Positions 19,201 to 27,224 are shown, numbered from the stretch's first letter. The stretch: 64,000 nucleotides of DNA from Parvicella tangerina (GCF_907165195.1 NZ_OU015584.1:2738978-2802977), one strand, 5' to 3'. Translations and numbers: made by a program. Notes: generated by a model not told the origin, from the letters alone.

Positions 19201-20418
19201 CTTCGTCAGAATAATTTTTTGTTTCAACGGCTTGAATTCCTTTTGAGGAGGAACAACAACCACACTTTCATGTATTTTTTCACTGTTATCAGTTTCTACA
19301 ATAAATGTGTAATTACCACTCTTTGGCAATAGAATTGCGTACTTTCCGTCTTGCTTGGGATTATAGATTCCAATAATCTGATCGTTTCTATCATCCTTAA
19401 TTTTAATAGTAGCATTGTCGTCTGCCTGAATCTTATTTTCGAACTTACCAGCAAGTAGTACATTGACAAGTGGGAAAGTTTCTACTCTCACTTTATATAC
19501 ATCAATAAACCCATACTTAGCTGCTCTACCAGAAGCGAAATAAGCATTCTCTTCCAGAGAATCCACTACATACATGATGTCGTCATCTGGCGTATTTATT
19601 TTATAATCCAGATTGACTGGTGGGCCAAAAGTATTCGTTGTTAAATCATAAGAGCATTTAAAGATATCGTATCCCCCCATACTGTTATGGCCTTTTGAAC
19701 AAAAGTAAAATGTAGTCTTCGAAGCGTGCAAAAAGCCATAAGCATCATCATAGGGTGTGTTAATATGATCTGGCAGACGCTGTTCTTCTCCCCATTCACC
19801 GTTTGGCAATCGCTTGATAGCATAAAGATCTAATCCATTCTCACCTTTCTTACCGTAACTAGCGTAGAAAATTACATCATTCCCTGTTCCTATCGGAGGA
19901 ATGTACGTCATGCTTCTGAAATCTTGCTTAGCATCGTATTTAGACTGAAACTCCTCAGAGATAATGATCCTACCTCCTATCTGAGATAAGTCATAAGAGT
20001 AAGGAAATTTAGCTATAGACGTTCGGGTTTTCTCTTCAACTACAAGCTCAGTCAGGTTATTTAGCAGTTTCTTTCCACTTGAGCACATTCTAATATGCAG
20101 GTCCACCTGATACTTTTCTTTATCATCTTGAGATCCTGAGCTTTTGAATTTTTCGTAGTAGTTTTTAGCTTCACTGAATCGATAGAGCATGTGATATGCT
20201 TTACCCAGAAAAAAGTTTGCTCTCGGATCATTTCCTTTTGTTGCACCAAGATTTAGGTAAGGAAGGGCTTCTGTTTTATCTTCAGTAACATGAAGCAAAC
20301 AGGTTCCATATCTAAAATTCACATCCGGATCCAACCTGTAGCTAGGAAGCAACTGTAAATAATGGGTATACGCCTCGTTATACTTTTCGTCTTCAAAAAG
20401 ATCATTTGCAAACTCCAA
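13255..20418 (-). CDS. Giant TPR / PD40-propeller / coiled-coil / SPOR-like envelope protein
   Basis: Product of 2387 residues from the first standard start (TTG at 20418), or about 2415 if a signal peptide encoded upstream is included. Order: TPR-like repeats (1-110); PD40-type propeller blades (about 135-330, e.g. SMGGYDIFKCSYD); a carboxypeptidase-regulatory-like beta domain (about 335-410); long Glu/Lys/Ala-rich coiled coils; an Asn/Ser/Glu-rich block (about 735-870); more coiled coil; a 38-residue tandem repeat (about 1208-1390); further coiled coil; and four SPOR-like C-terminal modules beginning near 1924 (YKVQVGAFSKPI), 2088 (FTVQLGAFSKPI), 2211 (YYVDLGTYQGEIP) and 2297 (YRVYLGNYQGEVP). 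The front half resembles PorE-type T9SS anchor proteins, with SPOR-like modules in place of the usual OmpA peptidoglycan-binding domain. It follows plsY closely. A role linking envelope parts to peptidoglycan is inferred. Confidence 0.85.
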   Translation of the reverse strand: MEFANDLFEDEKYNEAYTHYLQLLPSYRLDPDVNFRYGTCLLHVTEDKTEALPYLNLGATKGNDPRANFFLGKAYHMLYRFSEAKNYYEKFKSSGSQDDKEKYQVDLHIRMCSSGKKLLNNLTELVVEEKTRTSIAKFPYSYDLSQIGGRIIISEEFQSKYDAKQDFRSMTYIPPIGTGNDVIFYASYGKKGENGLDLYAIKRLPNGEWGEEQRLPDHINTPYDDAYGFLHASKTTFYFCSKGHNSMGGYDIFKCSYDLTTNTFGPPVNLDYKINTPDDDIMYVVDSLEENAYFASGRAAKYGFIDVYKVRVETFPLVNVLLAGKFENKIQADDNATIKIKDDRNDQIIGIYNPKQDGKYAILLPKSGNYTFIVETDNSEKIHESVVVVPPQKEFKPLKQKIILTKESGEEQLIIQNLFDEEFSPEERESLLADAMQSMADPEVNADQFEDVITQEEKDSVLAMDDNFTLGDIEDMAKTFYDDAQEEADRLKEKMEAAFAVANEKSKEAAENAAAAEEILNSLEDIDNPLERQQQADLAKELNSKAKDEYTQATAAFNLANNLKSDYQRAQNEADESKKTYESIQSTLAEEDHEKAIAQLTELKERIEEIITDDSDNGAGDELFAQAKAKKEEANNALEEAQGFRAEEEKLNNRLNMLKNDLEKAKDKDKPSIQVQIDELEEQLAMNKKWAEESFAKAERLDEEAAALDHQAQLLVDLDSDLASNSSKLTDTEVAELEEFMSNNAVASGIENNENTLGNYSSTTENNVAENNNTVDENSSSEENGGNQTTNDGSEQNNETNENNEVAENIASTENSSNNTENDTTATDANSENSAGNNEENSNTSNEVTENNTSTESNENSSTENESSVTASTLEKEASEIVDENRLNEIKNDPNLSLEEKIEQENEVLKSWAKEFDVKVVEANKGLLETSDPEERDLFKELRTQFEEELAEVENRIQENNESLSNAQPLAENNISDEYQELINDTEKRVYEPEDYSGDLSETEAYFSDSAAELLEEKENEREELSVKEQELEQLEEDYKEEKKEKKKEKIQREIDEKTNEILDLKTDLGVATYEVDGLELQQNDTELVELITEVQDNVGEFETDEKYLKAEIYNKKAEEQRSAADSKVDEASKTTDPKEKAALLEEAHALNTAAIDNQREAIALLEEMTDDGYVANNIATTKDSDLAENNSGDLSEKNGSNASNEGSETNSDGGNENNGENTENGTNESNEVAENTTENSTQTNGETNSDGGNENNGENSENGTNESNEVTENTTENSTETNGETNSDGGNENNGENSENGTNESNEVTENTTENSTQTNGETNSDGGNENNGENPVNGANESNEVTENTTENSTETNGETNSDGGNENNGENTENGTNETNEVAENTSTDLNNETSNDSGQAVITIEDITQGNATVSSMINQKEKQATANVPDQEVLEKTYDAEIEDPDAYEVSTEVEDISYSNRSTDFDSEAANEIFLENEKIVEKINDYETDKMALNVEAQNVTSDKEASKIEKKIEKLDRKIAKKESKLHDDIESITTAKVNASKNNLDVVKESFSDVFVKESTDKKQSDEYEAKADQLIQQAKDLRAEADSERDKEEKNSLLKKANSKELEAVTYYDKAADLYVDAAFGDQQKSIAQNESTMSSEELMSKSEALRDQSSTLMNESVAHRDSALLAKGEDKIEMIQRAESKEKQANTLAVVANEYQKSANAQAEVEQKQEEEESLLANLSSDDVDRLKTTDEYKDYFDAENEKNLLKIQKAEKEGEREGFRNIVLQQTQDLKELENKKKEAKDKQEENLIDDQITTLEDAIIVNEEKVEELSGEIESLEELIRSVEQEQENLIVSLPTSDQDDVVAIMLSDYDKTPIAKKTTITFGDLISSNFEVPDKVENDLIVMDQSITYSDENPIPLNPKYPDGLIYKVQVGAFSKPIPNDVFSGFAPISGEQVGDGDLVRYRVGYFVKWNNANDAKNEIRGFGYSDAFVVAIYNGERISLSEARNLETTAGTELLATNTNIQNTNENTEAVETSNNSTDQSSSNNSSTEDNTSGQNETNENINNGNNDVVVNLGDGAAETNDADKIEGLFFTVQLGAFSKPIQATDVYNISPLVTKFIGNLYKYSTGIYRSVDEAVIRKNEVVALGNTDAFVTVYYNGERITVAKAQQLIEEQGEDVFASAEDGQLKQLSPNNNVSQPVETPIEIVETQEEGVYYVDLGTYQGEIPTDLANAMLMVPEYTIQVAPQSEGRKSYYVGYFDNPEDAEKVIELYNSKGIGNLSVGANPPETERSGPTASPGVTYRVYLGNYQGEVPASRGIVFVDLKDEGVEKVIEDDGSETYYAAKKDLYVEAEAVKKKFTSRGVNIAEIKAFKDGVEISLEEAKVLTNE
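16252..16795. repeat. In-gene tandem repeat, 114-bp period, five copies
   Basis: The phrase TCCGTCTGAATTCG, or a one-base variant, recurs at 16321, 16435, 16549, 16663 and 16777, exactly 114 bases apart. In the giant protein on the minus strand each unit encodes 38 residues of the type ETNSDGGNENNGEN followed by NGTNESNEVTENTTENST. The DNA copies are nearly identical, pointing to recent expansion or homogenisation. The reading frame is preserved, so copy number can change without truncating the protein. Confidence 0.95.
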
Positions 20419-20520
20419 GTGCTCCTCTTCATCTTTAAACTGACCTAAGAAAACGTTAAGAGTAAGAACAAAAAGTAACGTTATGTAGTATTTTATACTC
20501 AGTTGAATTATCTTTTTACA
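20419..20520 (-). other. In-frame signal-peptide extension of the giant gene without an ATG/GTG/TTG start
   Basis: Upstream of the TTG at 20418 the frame stays open back to the TGA TGA that ends plsY. It reads KKIIQLSIKYYITLLFVL, then TLNVFLGQFKDEEEH, a textbook export signal. No ATG, GTG or TTG lies in this stretch. Possible rare starts are CTG at 20502, ATT at 20508 and ATA at 20511. The codon before AAA AAG is TGT, where ATG would be expected. Confidence 0.7.
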
Positions 20521-20553
20521 GTATTCAGTACAACCACAGCAAAAAATGGTTCA

Positions 20554-21201
20554 TCATCTTTTATTGCGAATGTTCAGAGGCATTTTGTTTTCCTTTTTCT
20601 TGAGTAATCTCTCAATATTTTTTCTATGTGTAAAAATGACTAAAAATGAAATCACAACAGAAAAATAGATTAATGTTGGACTTGTAGCCTTAAACACATA
20701 GACCGTAATAAACGGGAAAAAGAAAGCTGCTGTTATCGCACCCAGAGAAACATATTGACTGATAATATAGGTTAGCAGAAATAGAATAAAACTAACTCCT
20801 GCAGCTGGAAAGTTGATCGCTAAAACGATCCCCAGCAAGGTTGCCACACCTTTCCCTCCTTTAAACCTTTCATAGATGGGATAGACGTGCCCAAACACCG
20901 CAGCTAAACCAACTGCCAATTGCAAATTAATGTGCTGGTTTGAACCTAACTCATAACTGCTTAACATGCTGAGAAATGTAACAGAAGCCCATCCTTTTAG
21001 TATGTCAAAAAACAAAACAGGAAAACCTGCTTTCTTTCCAATCACGCGAAATGTATTTGTTGCTCCAGCATTCTTACTACCGTAATCACGAACATCAATT
21101 CCAAAAAACCACTTGCTTACCCAAATGGCTGAAGGTATTGAACCGATTAAATAGGCCAATATAATTGCTAGTATATTATTAAACTCAAAAACCTCTTTCA
21201 T
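20554..21201 (-). CDS. plsY: Acyl-phosphate glycerol-3-phosphate acyltransferase PlsY
   Basis: Inner-membrane enzyme that transfers an acyl group from acyl-phosphate to glycerol-3-phosphate, the first step of phospholipid synthesis. Length is 215 residues with several transmembrane helices. Family motifs are LIGSIPSAIWVSKW, the glycerol-phosphate loop DYGSKNAGATNTFRVIGKKA and the glycine-rich RFKGGKGVATLLGI. A basic tail (RLLKKKENKMPLNIRNKR) precedes two adjacent TGA stops. It starts 17 bases after the 1475-residue protein gene and ends about 50 bases before the giant gene's signal-peptide region. Confidence 0.95.
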   Translation of the reverse strand: MKEVFEFNNILAIILAYLIGSIPSAIWVSKWFFGIDVRDYGSKNAGATNTFRVIGKKAGFPVLFFDILKGWASVTFLSMLSSYELGSNQHINLQLAVGLAAVFGHVYPIYERFKGGKGVATLLGIVLAINFPAAGVSFILFLLTYIISQYVSLGAITAAFFFPFITVYVFKATSPTLIYFSVVISFLVIFTHRKNIERLLKKKENKMPLNIRNKR

Positions 21202-21218
21202 AACTCAAGTATTATAGG

Positions 21219-24200
21219 CTATTCGAAGTCTCTCATGAACGCAATTGCTTTGGTTTTTGTTCCAAGCATGAACTGAAAGTCTTCTTTACCTTTTGGGGCG
21301 TTAAACTTAGTTTTATCCTTTTTGGTTTCCAAAATTACATTATTATAATCTTCATTCGTGGAATATGTCTGAAATAATCCCCTTTTGTAGTTGAAGAAAT
21401 AATAATTATCATCGTCTAATTTCAATAAAATGCTGATCTCATCTCCTGTTGGACGTTTATAAATGGCTATTTGACCATCAAGTTGCTTAAATATCTGGTC
21501 TTTACCCACATTTGCCAACCCAATTTTACCTTTAGAAACATAGGCATTTCTGTCTTTATCCCAGCTTAGTTGAACATCTGCAAGGTAAAGTTGTGTCACT
21601 AATTCATCGGGTAATTTTCCTTTTATTTTACCATAGATATTTAAGTCAGATATGATTTTGTCAGCTTCCGTTAATCCCATGACTTCGCGAAGTGATTTTT
21701 CATACGTTGAATTATTAAAGTCTAATGGAGGCAATTCAGGAAAATCAGAAATCTGCTTTTCCATTTTACCGAGCGCACCATCATTGAAAGGAAAACTAAT
21801 TTTCATAGAAGCTTTCATGTCCAGCTGACTAGTATTCGGATCATATTCCATTACACCTACTGGAGATATTTCAAGAAGACCAAATTCACAACCAAAATCG
21901 AAGCGTCCATCTCCCACCATTTTACAATCTTCAGTCCCTAGAGAGACGTAATTCCCCGGGAGACTTCTTTCAATTAGTTTATCACGTGTAGAAATTCTAT
22001 ACTCCTTGGCTCCCTTATCATATTTTAGGAAACCACTAGCTGACATTACATCAATATGGTCTTTATCTTTCTTATTCGAAAGGAAAGTAGAATACAAACC
22101 AATTGAATCCGTATTCAGCACCAAGCCTGCACCTACTGGATTCCCTTTACTATCAAACATTTCTTGGGATACTGGAATAAATATGTCTTTTGGGTCAATA
22201 GCTGCTTCAAATGACATCCAGTTCCTTTCAATGCCCGCACATGTGTGGGCAGACAAACGAACCTCACCTTTGAAGGTTAGCTCTTTATAGGAAGCAAACA
22301 TTTCTATATCACCAACATAATCAAATTGAGGACTCAATTGGAAGTTCGCATCTTCAGTAACAGCTCCCTTTGCTGTAGTCTGCATAGCAGTGTCTGGTTT
22401 AATGTTAGAAAAGTAAAACTTCTGTTGGTTTTCCGATTCATCAACATAATTATAGAAACCAGATGCCTCGTAGTCCTTCTTACCAAAGATCTCCACATCA
22501 GCGTCAAATATATTATGGTATTTCGTCACATAGTTTGCTAAGATTTTTGCCTTTTTGAATGGCATCATTTTCGCTTTTTTCTTGATTGTCACCATACCGC
22601 TATCAGGAAAAACTCTTGCGTCAGCAGTTTCTATGTATTCCACTCTTTCACAGGTTATGATCTTCTTACGCACATCAAACTTAGCTTTTGGTGACTTGAA
22701 GCTCAGAGAATCCTGCTTAGGATGAACAGAGTAGAAGTTTGAACCAGCTAGATCTAGGTCTGTCTCAATATTCACGTTGCCTTTTTCTTTTGACTCCATT
22801 TCTAAGTCATCCTGATCCATTAACCAATTAAACTGGTCCATATAACAGATATACTGATTTTCGGGAAATTGAACGAAGCTTTCACCACTATTTGACTTAA
22901 ACTGACCTTTTCTGGTTTTGAAGCTAACATGCGCATTCACATTCTCAGTCTTGAACGCCATCTCTTCCAAGTTGACAGTTCTTAGGAAAAACTCAGCCGT
23001 GTCAGCATCCAAATGCTCGTATTTAAATTTGTATAGATTAGACAACAACTGTCCGTTTTCAATGTACATATACCCAGAGCCCGTCATTCCCTCAGGCCTT
23101 AGTGCTAATCTTCCGTCAAAAGATGATATGGTATCTCCATACATTTTCAATTCATTTCCACCGTGGGATCCTGCAAACAAGACTTTATTATCAGGGATAT
23201 AACTCACATAAACATTGCTTCCATTCACCAAAGGAACCTGAGGGTCTTCCTCACTAGGCTCGTTGTGATATACTTCGGCAATAGCATTTAATGAATCAGG
23301 GAAGAAGGTAATCGCTGTTGATTCTGCGTGTGAGCTAAGAAAGTCAATTTCTCCTGAACCTTGCAATCCCTTATTACTCAACCTAATTTCATTCTCGTAA
23401 TTAGCTTTCTCTCCGTAAATTCCTACGCCTCCTTTTTCTGCCTTTCTAACAAACCCTAGGGAGTAATCATCTTGGATTTTAAGTGTTTCCTTCATGTTTG
23501 GAAAAATTCCTGCGGAAATAAACTCTCCGTCAAAGGCTAATCCTGAATTTGAGAAATTATCTAATGAATCCAATTCAAAGGGCTCTACAACAAATTTAAA
23601 GTTGTCCCTGTTGTAAGCTCCATTTTGAATCGCATTATCATCGTAATAAACATAAGTTTTCTTATTGACATTGAGTATTGGGTAGCGATGGAAAGAAGTA
23701 TCCTTACCCGACTTATTTGCTGCATCATCAATTAGTATGTTTCCACTAATCCCTTCCAGTTTGGAACCTAATCTTATTTGGGGAGGGCCTGTTCGATCTC
23801 TGTTAACTGCCCTTAACCTCAAGGAATCACATTCGATCAAGTTTATTTTAAAATTGTCGTACTCAAAATAAAACTGAGAACCAAAGTATTCTGTTCTTCC
23901 TGCGTTGATGATCCCAGCGAAACGCATGTCTCGGTTCTTTTTAATAATTACCTCCTGATTTTCTGGATATACCCGCACAAATTGTCGTTGGCTTAAGGTA
24001 AATTTATTTACCCCGTTTACTTTAAGATCATTGGAAACAAGACTGAGTTCGGCATTTGTATTACTATTTGAAGTAATATCAATTACGTCAAAATCCATTC
24101 TTCCTACTCGCTGTTTGATGTAGTTAAATAGTTTTTCTTTCAAAATCACTGTACCCAATTCCTTATTGTACTCTAGAAAACCTTCTACCATCAGTTCATA

Positions 24201-25646
24201 AAGTTGAACCTCAGCGTAATCTTTTGACGTTTTAAGTCCAGCTGAAGCTTCCAGAAGAGTGAGATCATTACGTCCTAATTCATCAGACTTTGTCTTTAAT
24301 AAAACGAGTGGATTCAATCCATCGCCTGTAAACTTGTCATAGGTGCTTGGACTGAAAAAACCCGTAGAGGTGAACTTTGCTGTGGAATCAGTACTTCCAA
24401 ACAAAGGCCCAAATGTAATAATCGGATCTCCCATCTTCCAATAGAGCGCTTCACTGTACATATCTAACTTGTGATACGTATTAGTGTAAGGAGCAATCGT
24501 AATCCCTTTACCTCTTGTCAGCGTAATTTTTGCCTCATCATTTTTATTACTAAACTGAAAAAACACTCCTGGGTGGGTAATTGAGTCTTCCTCGATCAAG
24601 AACTTTACTTTTGCTCTTTCAGCAACCGCTCCCTTAGGGTTAATCACAAAAACCAGTGCCTCAGCTGTTGCGAAGGGTTTATCCTTGTAAGAGAATTCCA
24701 GTCTGGAGAGATCTTCCACCGTACCTGCACCTAATAAATCTGCTCCTTCCATCTGAAATCCTCCATTGAAGTCTACATTTGGAAAGATATCTTCAATAGA
24801 AAGCCTTTTTGAATAGGACACAAACTTAGGGTATGACACCTGATCAATCCCTCTATAAGAAAGCACTTTTTCTCTCAACTCTCCATAAATTGGCTCTTCA
24901 AAATAAGTGCTGTAAAATTTCGCTGAATCAACTGAATACCCAGCGCTCTTCATACTTATGTCATATTCTCCTATTTCTGCATAAAACTTATCTTCAGGCA
25001 ACTCTGCCCTTCTCCAGGTCAGTGTTCCTCCAGTGCCTTCCCATTTAGAAGAGTATGGAAAATACACTCCTTTTGTCTTAAATAGTACGCTACTATCATT
25101 CTTTGCGTAACACTTCAACTCGATCTCTTCAAAATGGACCTCTGGCTCTTTATCATAAGTAAATTTGTAGTTCTTATTGCTCGACTTCCAGGTCGTGCTA
25201 GATGATTGAAAGATTATGTTATCCGATAACAAAAGTGCACAGGTATTAATATACGATGTAAAACGTTTTCTATTTTTTTCGTTCAACGCTTTTTCAACGG
25301 TTTCATGCCACTGTTCAAAATCAGCTGCAGTCATCCCCCCTTCTTTAGCACTTTTAATTGAGATCAGATATTCCTTGAAGTCTGGATATATCTTTAGTTT
25401 TTTTAATGCAATTTGATTGGCTGCACTATAAATCAACGCTCTTTCTGCAGGTGTATAAACACCACCAAACCAAATAGGTTCAAATTCCTTCTGAAATTCT
25501 TTGGCATCTTGTTTATTTACTTGACCTAAATAATTGGTGATGTCTTTAAGAAACTTGGTAGAGTCGGTACTAAAAACTCCTTGAGCTCGAGTAACTGACG
25601 ATAACAAGAAAAGCAATAAAGAGGTGATCAATAGTTTTTTCCACAT
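21219..25646 (-). CDS. Very large secreted beta-rich protein (1475 aa), unknown function
   Basis: Signal peptide MWKKLLITSLLLFLLSSVTRAQ, then a helical segment (about 25-140) and more than 1300 residues of mostly beta-strand-like sequence without transmembrane helices. A stretch near residues 1010-1080 (SFKSPKAKFDVRKKIITCER, then VTIKKKAKMMPFKKAKILAN) has the rhythm of OstA/LptA-like beta-jellyroll repeats, and similar strand patterns recur (FYSTYFEEPIYGELREKV, KAKFDVRKK). I do not recognise a named family, though proteins of this kind occur in Bacteroidota. The gene lies 6 bases after prmA and 17 bases before plsY, so it is part of the same run. An extended periplasmic beta structure is possible but unproven. 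Confidence 0.8.
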   Translation of the reverse strand: MWKKLLITSLLLFLLSSVTRAQGVFSTDSTKFLKDITNYLGQVNKQDAKEFQKEFEPIWFGGVYTPAERALIYSAANQIALKKLKIYPDFKEYLISIKSAKEGGMTAADFEQWHETVEKALNEKNRKRFTSYINTCALLLSDNIIFQSSSTTWKSSNKNYKFTYDKEPEVHFEEIELKCYAKNDSSVLFKTKGVYFPYSSKWEGTGGTLTWRRAELPEDKFYAEIGEYDISMKSAGYSVDSAKFYSTYFEEPIYGELREKVLSYRGIDQVSYPKFVSYSKRLSIEDIFPNVDFNGGFQMEGADLLGAGTVEDLSRLEFSYKDKPFATAEALVFVINPKGAVAERAKVKFLIEEDSITHPGVFFQFSNKNDEAKITLTRGKGITIAPYTNTYHKLDMYSEALYWKMGDPIITFGPLFGSTDSTAKFTSTGFFSPSTYDKFTGDGLNPLVLLKTKSDELGRNDLTLLEASAGLKTSKDYAEVQLYELMVEGFLEYNKELGTVILKEKLFNYIKQRVGRMDFDVIDITSNSNTNAELSLVSNDLKVNGVNKFTLSQRQFVRVYPENQEVIIKKNRDMRFAGIINAGRTEYFGSQFYFEYDNFKINLIECDSLRLRAVNRDRTGPPQIRLGSKLEGISGNILIDDAANKSGKDTSFHRYPILNVNKKTYVYYDDNAIQNGAYNRDNFKFVVEPFELDSLDNFSNSGLAFDGEFISAGIFPNMKETLKIQDDYSLGFVRKAEKGGVGIYGEKANYENEIRLSNKGLQGSGEIDFLSSHAESTAITFFPDSLNAIAEVYHNEPSEEDPQVPLVNGSNVYVSYIPDNKVLFAGSHGGNELKMYGDTISSFDGRLALRPEGMTGSGYMYIENGQLLSNLYKFKYEHLDADTAEFFLRTVNLEEMAFKTENVNAHVSFKTRKGQFKSNSGESFVQFPENQYICYMDQFNWLMDQDDLEMESKEKGNVNIETDLDLAGSNFYSVHPKQDSLSFKSPKAKFDVRKKIITCERVEYIETADARVFPDSGMVTIKKKAKMMPFKKAKILANYVTKYHNIFDADVEIFGKKDYEASGFYNYVDESENQQKFYFSNIKPDTAMQTTAKGAVTEDANFQLSPQFDYVGDIEMFASYKELTFKGEVRLSAHTCAGIERNWMSFEAAIDPKDIFIPVSQEMFDSKGNPVGAGLVLNTDSIGLYSTFLSNKKDKDHIDVMSASGFLKYDKGAKEYRISTRDKLIERSLPGNYVSLGTEDCKMVGDGRFDFGCEFGLLEISPVGVMEYDPNTSQLDMKASMKISFPFNDGALGKMEKQISDFPELPPLDFNNSTYEKSLREVMGLTEADKIISDLNIYGKIKGKLPDELVTQLYLADVQLSWDKDRNAYVSKGKIGLANVGKDQIFKQLDGQIAIYKRPTGDEISILLKLDDDNYYFFNYKRGLFQTYSTNEDYNNVILETKKDKTKFNAPKGKEDFQFMLGTKTKAIAFMRDFE

Positions 25647-25652
25647 AGTATT

Positions 25653-26480
25653 TTATTTGGATAGCTGAATCATCGCCCAGCCATTTTTCTCCTTCGAATG
25701 TACAAAATTCAATCCATTTCTTTTAGCCGCAGACACAATAGCTTGGACATCCGTTTCATAAAATCCGCTTAAAAGCACACTTCCATTATCCTTGAGAGCT
25801 TTTGCATAGTCCTTCATATCATTTAGCAATATGTTTCGGTTGATATTGGCGAGAATAACGTCATATTGCTTATTCGATATCAATGAGACATCTCCATGAA
25901 AGAATTTAATGTCATTCGTTTGATTGAGCTCAGCATTCTCAATACTGTTCTCATAAGCCCATTCTTCGATATCTACCCCTTCTACGTCTTCTGCTCCAAG
26001 CTTTTTAGCCAGTATTGCTAGCACCCCAGTTCCACACCCCATGTCCATAAGGCTTTTTCCTTTCAGTTCGTGCTGAAACAATTCTTGTGCCATCAAAAAG
26101 GTGGTTTCATGGTGACCCGTTCCAAAAGACATTTTAGGCAAAATCACAATATCATAGGCTACTTCAGTCTTTTTATGGAAGGGAGCCCTTATAACGCATT
26201 CTGAATTGATCTGAATTGGCTGGAATTGACTTTCCCATTCTTCATTCCAGTTTTTTTGTTCGATGGTGTCAATTTTAAATTCTACCTTTTGGTCTGGCAA
26301 GTCCCTTACCATTAAATTTTCCAGAATCGTTTCCGTAAACTTTATCTCTGGCATATACCCGATAGCTCCAGATTGCGTATCTTCTATCGCTTCAAACCCC
26401 AAAATATCAAGATCGGCATAAAGTATCTCTCTTGCAGGTTGCAAAGGATTCAAAATGAATTCAACTCTGACGTAATTCAT
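25653..26480 (-). CDS. prmA: Ribosomal protein L11 methyltransferase
   Basis: SAM-dependent methyltransferase that modifies ribosomal protein L11. The N-terminal substrate-binding domain begins MNYVRVEFILNPLQPAREIL. The SAM site is GKSLMDMGCGTGVLAILAKK, preceded by MSFGTGHHETT, and the catalytic-region motif ILANINRNILLND is present. Length is 275 residues. It is 3 bases after tpiA. The tpiA-prmA pair next to BT_3928 and DUF1599 genes is an order I associate with Bacteroidota. Confidence 0.95.
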   Translation of the reverse strand: MNYVRVEFILNPLQPAREILYADLDILGFEAIEDTQSGAIGYMPEIKFTETILENLMVRDLPDQKVEFKIDTIEQKNWNEEWESQFQPIQINSECVIRAPFHKKTEVAYDIVILPKMSFGTGHHETTFLMAQELFQHELKGKSLMDMGCGTGVLAILAKKLGAEDVEGVDIEEWAYENSIENAELNQTNDIKFFHGDVSLISNKQYDVILANINRNILLNDMKDYAKALKDNGSVLLSGFYETDVQAIVSAAKRNGLNFVHSKEKNGWAMIQLSK

Positions 26481-26483
26481 AGA

Positions 26484-27224
26484 CTAAAAGGATTGAGCAA
26501 TGGCTAAAAACGACTCCGACTTGAGTGATGCTCCTCCAATTAAACCACCATCGATATCTTCACAAGCAAACAGTTCTTTTGCATTAGCTGGCTTACAAGA
26601 GCCTCCATAAAGAAGGGGGATTTCTGTTGCTCTATCTCCAAAAAGTTTCACTAAAGTAGATCTTATAAAAGCATGCATTTCCTGTGCTTGTTCCGCTGAA
26701 GCTGTAACACCTGTTCCTATGGCCCACACAGGCTCATAGGCTACCACAATATTCTCCAAAGATTCTTCGGTTAACCCATCGAGGGCCTTAACTAATTGCA
26801 GTTTAACCACTTCCTTCTCCAGTTTTTCTTCTCGCTGCTCTAGTGTTTCTCCACAACAAACTATCGGCTTTATACCGTCTGCCAAAAGCTTATGAACTTT
26901 AGCGTTAACTTGATCATCCGTTTCTCCAAACAAACTTCTTCTCTCAGAATGTCCCACGATAGCGTAGTTCACAGCAATGCTCTTCAACATAGCCGCGGAC
27001 CATTCACCTGTGTAAGCTCCATTATCAAACGCAGAAACATTCTGTGCCCCTATCTTCACATTTCCCTTTAACATCGAAAAGCTTTGTAAGAATGGAGCTG
27101 CAGGGCAAACGATGAGTTCACAGTCTACTTCAGCAGCTCCTTTTACAATCTCCTGAATCAACTGTTGTCCGTCATCAGCAAGCATATTCATCTTCCAATT
27201 TCCTGCAACTATCTTTCTAGCCAT
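26484..27224 (-). CDS. tpiA: Triosephosphate isomerase
   Basis: Glycolytic enzyme interconverting dihydroxyacetone phosphate and glyceraldehyde-3-phosphate. A typical 246-residue TIM barrel: substrate-binding Asn/Lys in KIVAGNWKMN, electrophilic His in AIVGHSERR, catalytic Glu in VVAYEPVWAIGTG and phosphate-binding LYGGSCKPANAKE with DGGLIGGASLK. Spacing to the permease (8 bases) and prmA (3 bases) indicates one transcript. Confidence 0.98.
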   Translation of the reverse strand: MARKIVAGNWKMNMLADDGQQLIQEIVKGAAEVDCELIVCPAAPFLQSFSMLKGNVKIGAQNVSAFDNGAYTGEWSAAMLKSIAVNYAIVGHSERRSLFGETDDQVNAKVHKLLADGIKPIVCCGETLEQREEKLEKEVVKLQLVKALDGLTEESLENIVVAYEPVWAIGTGVTASAEQAQEMHAFIRSTLVKLFGDRATEIPLLYGGSCKPANAKELFACEDIDGGLIGGASLKSESFLAIAQSF

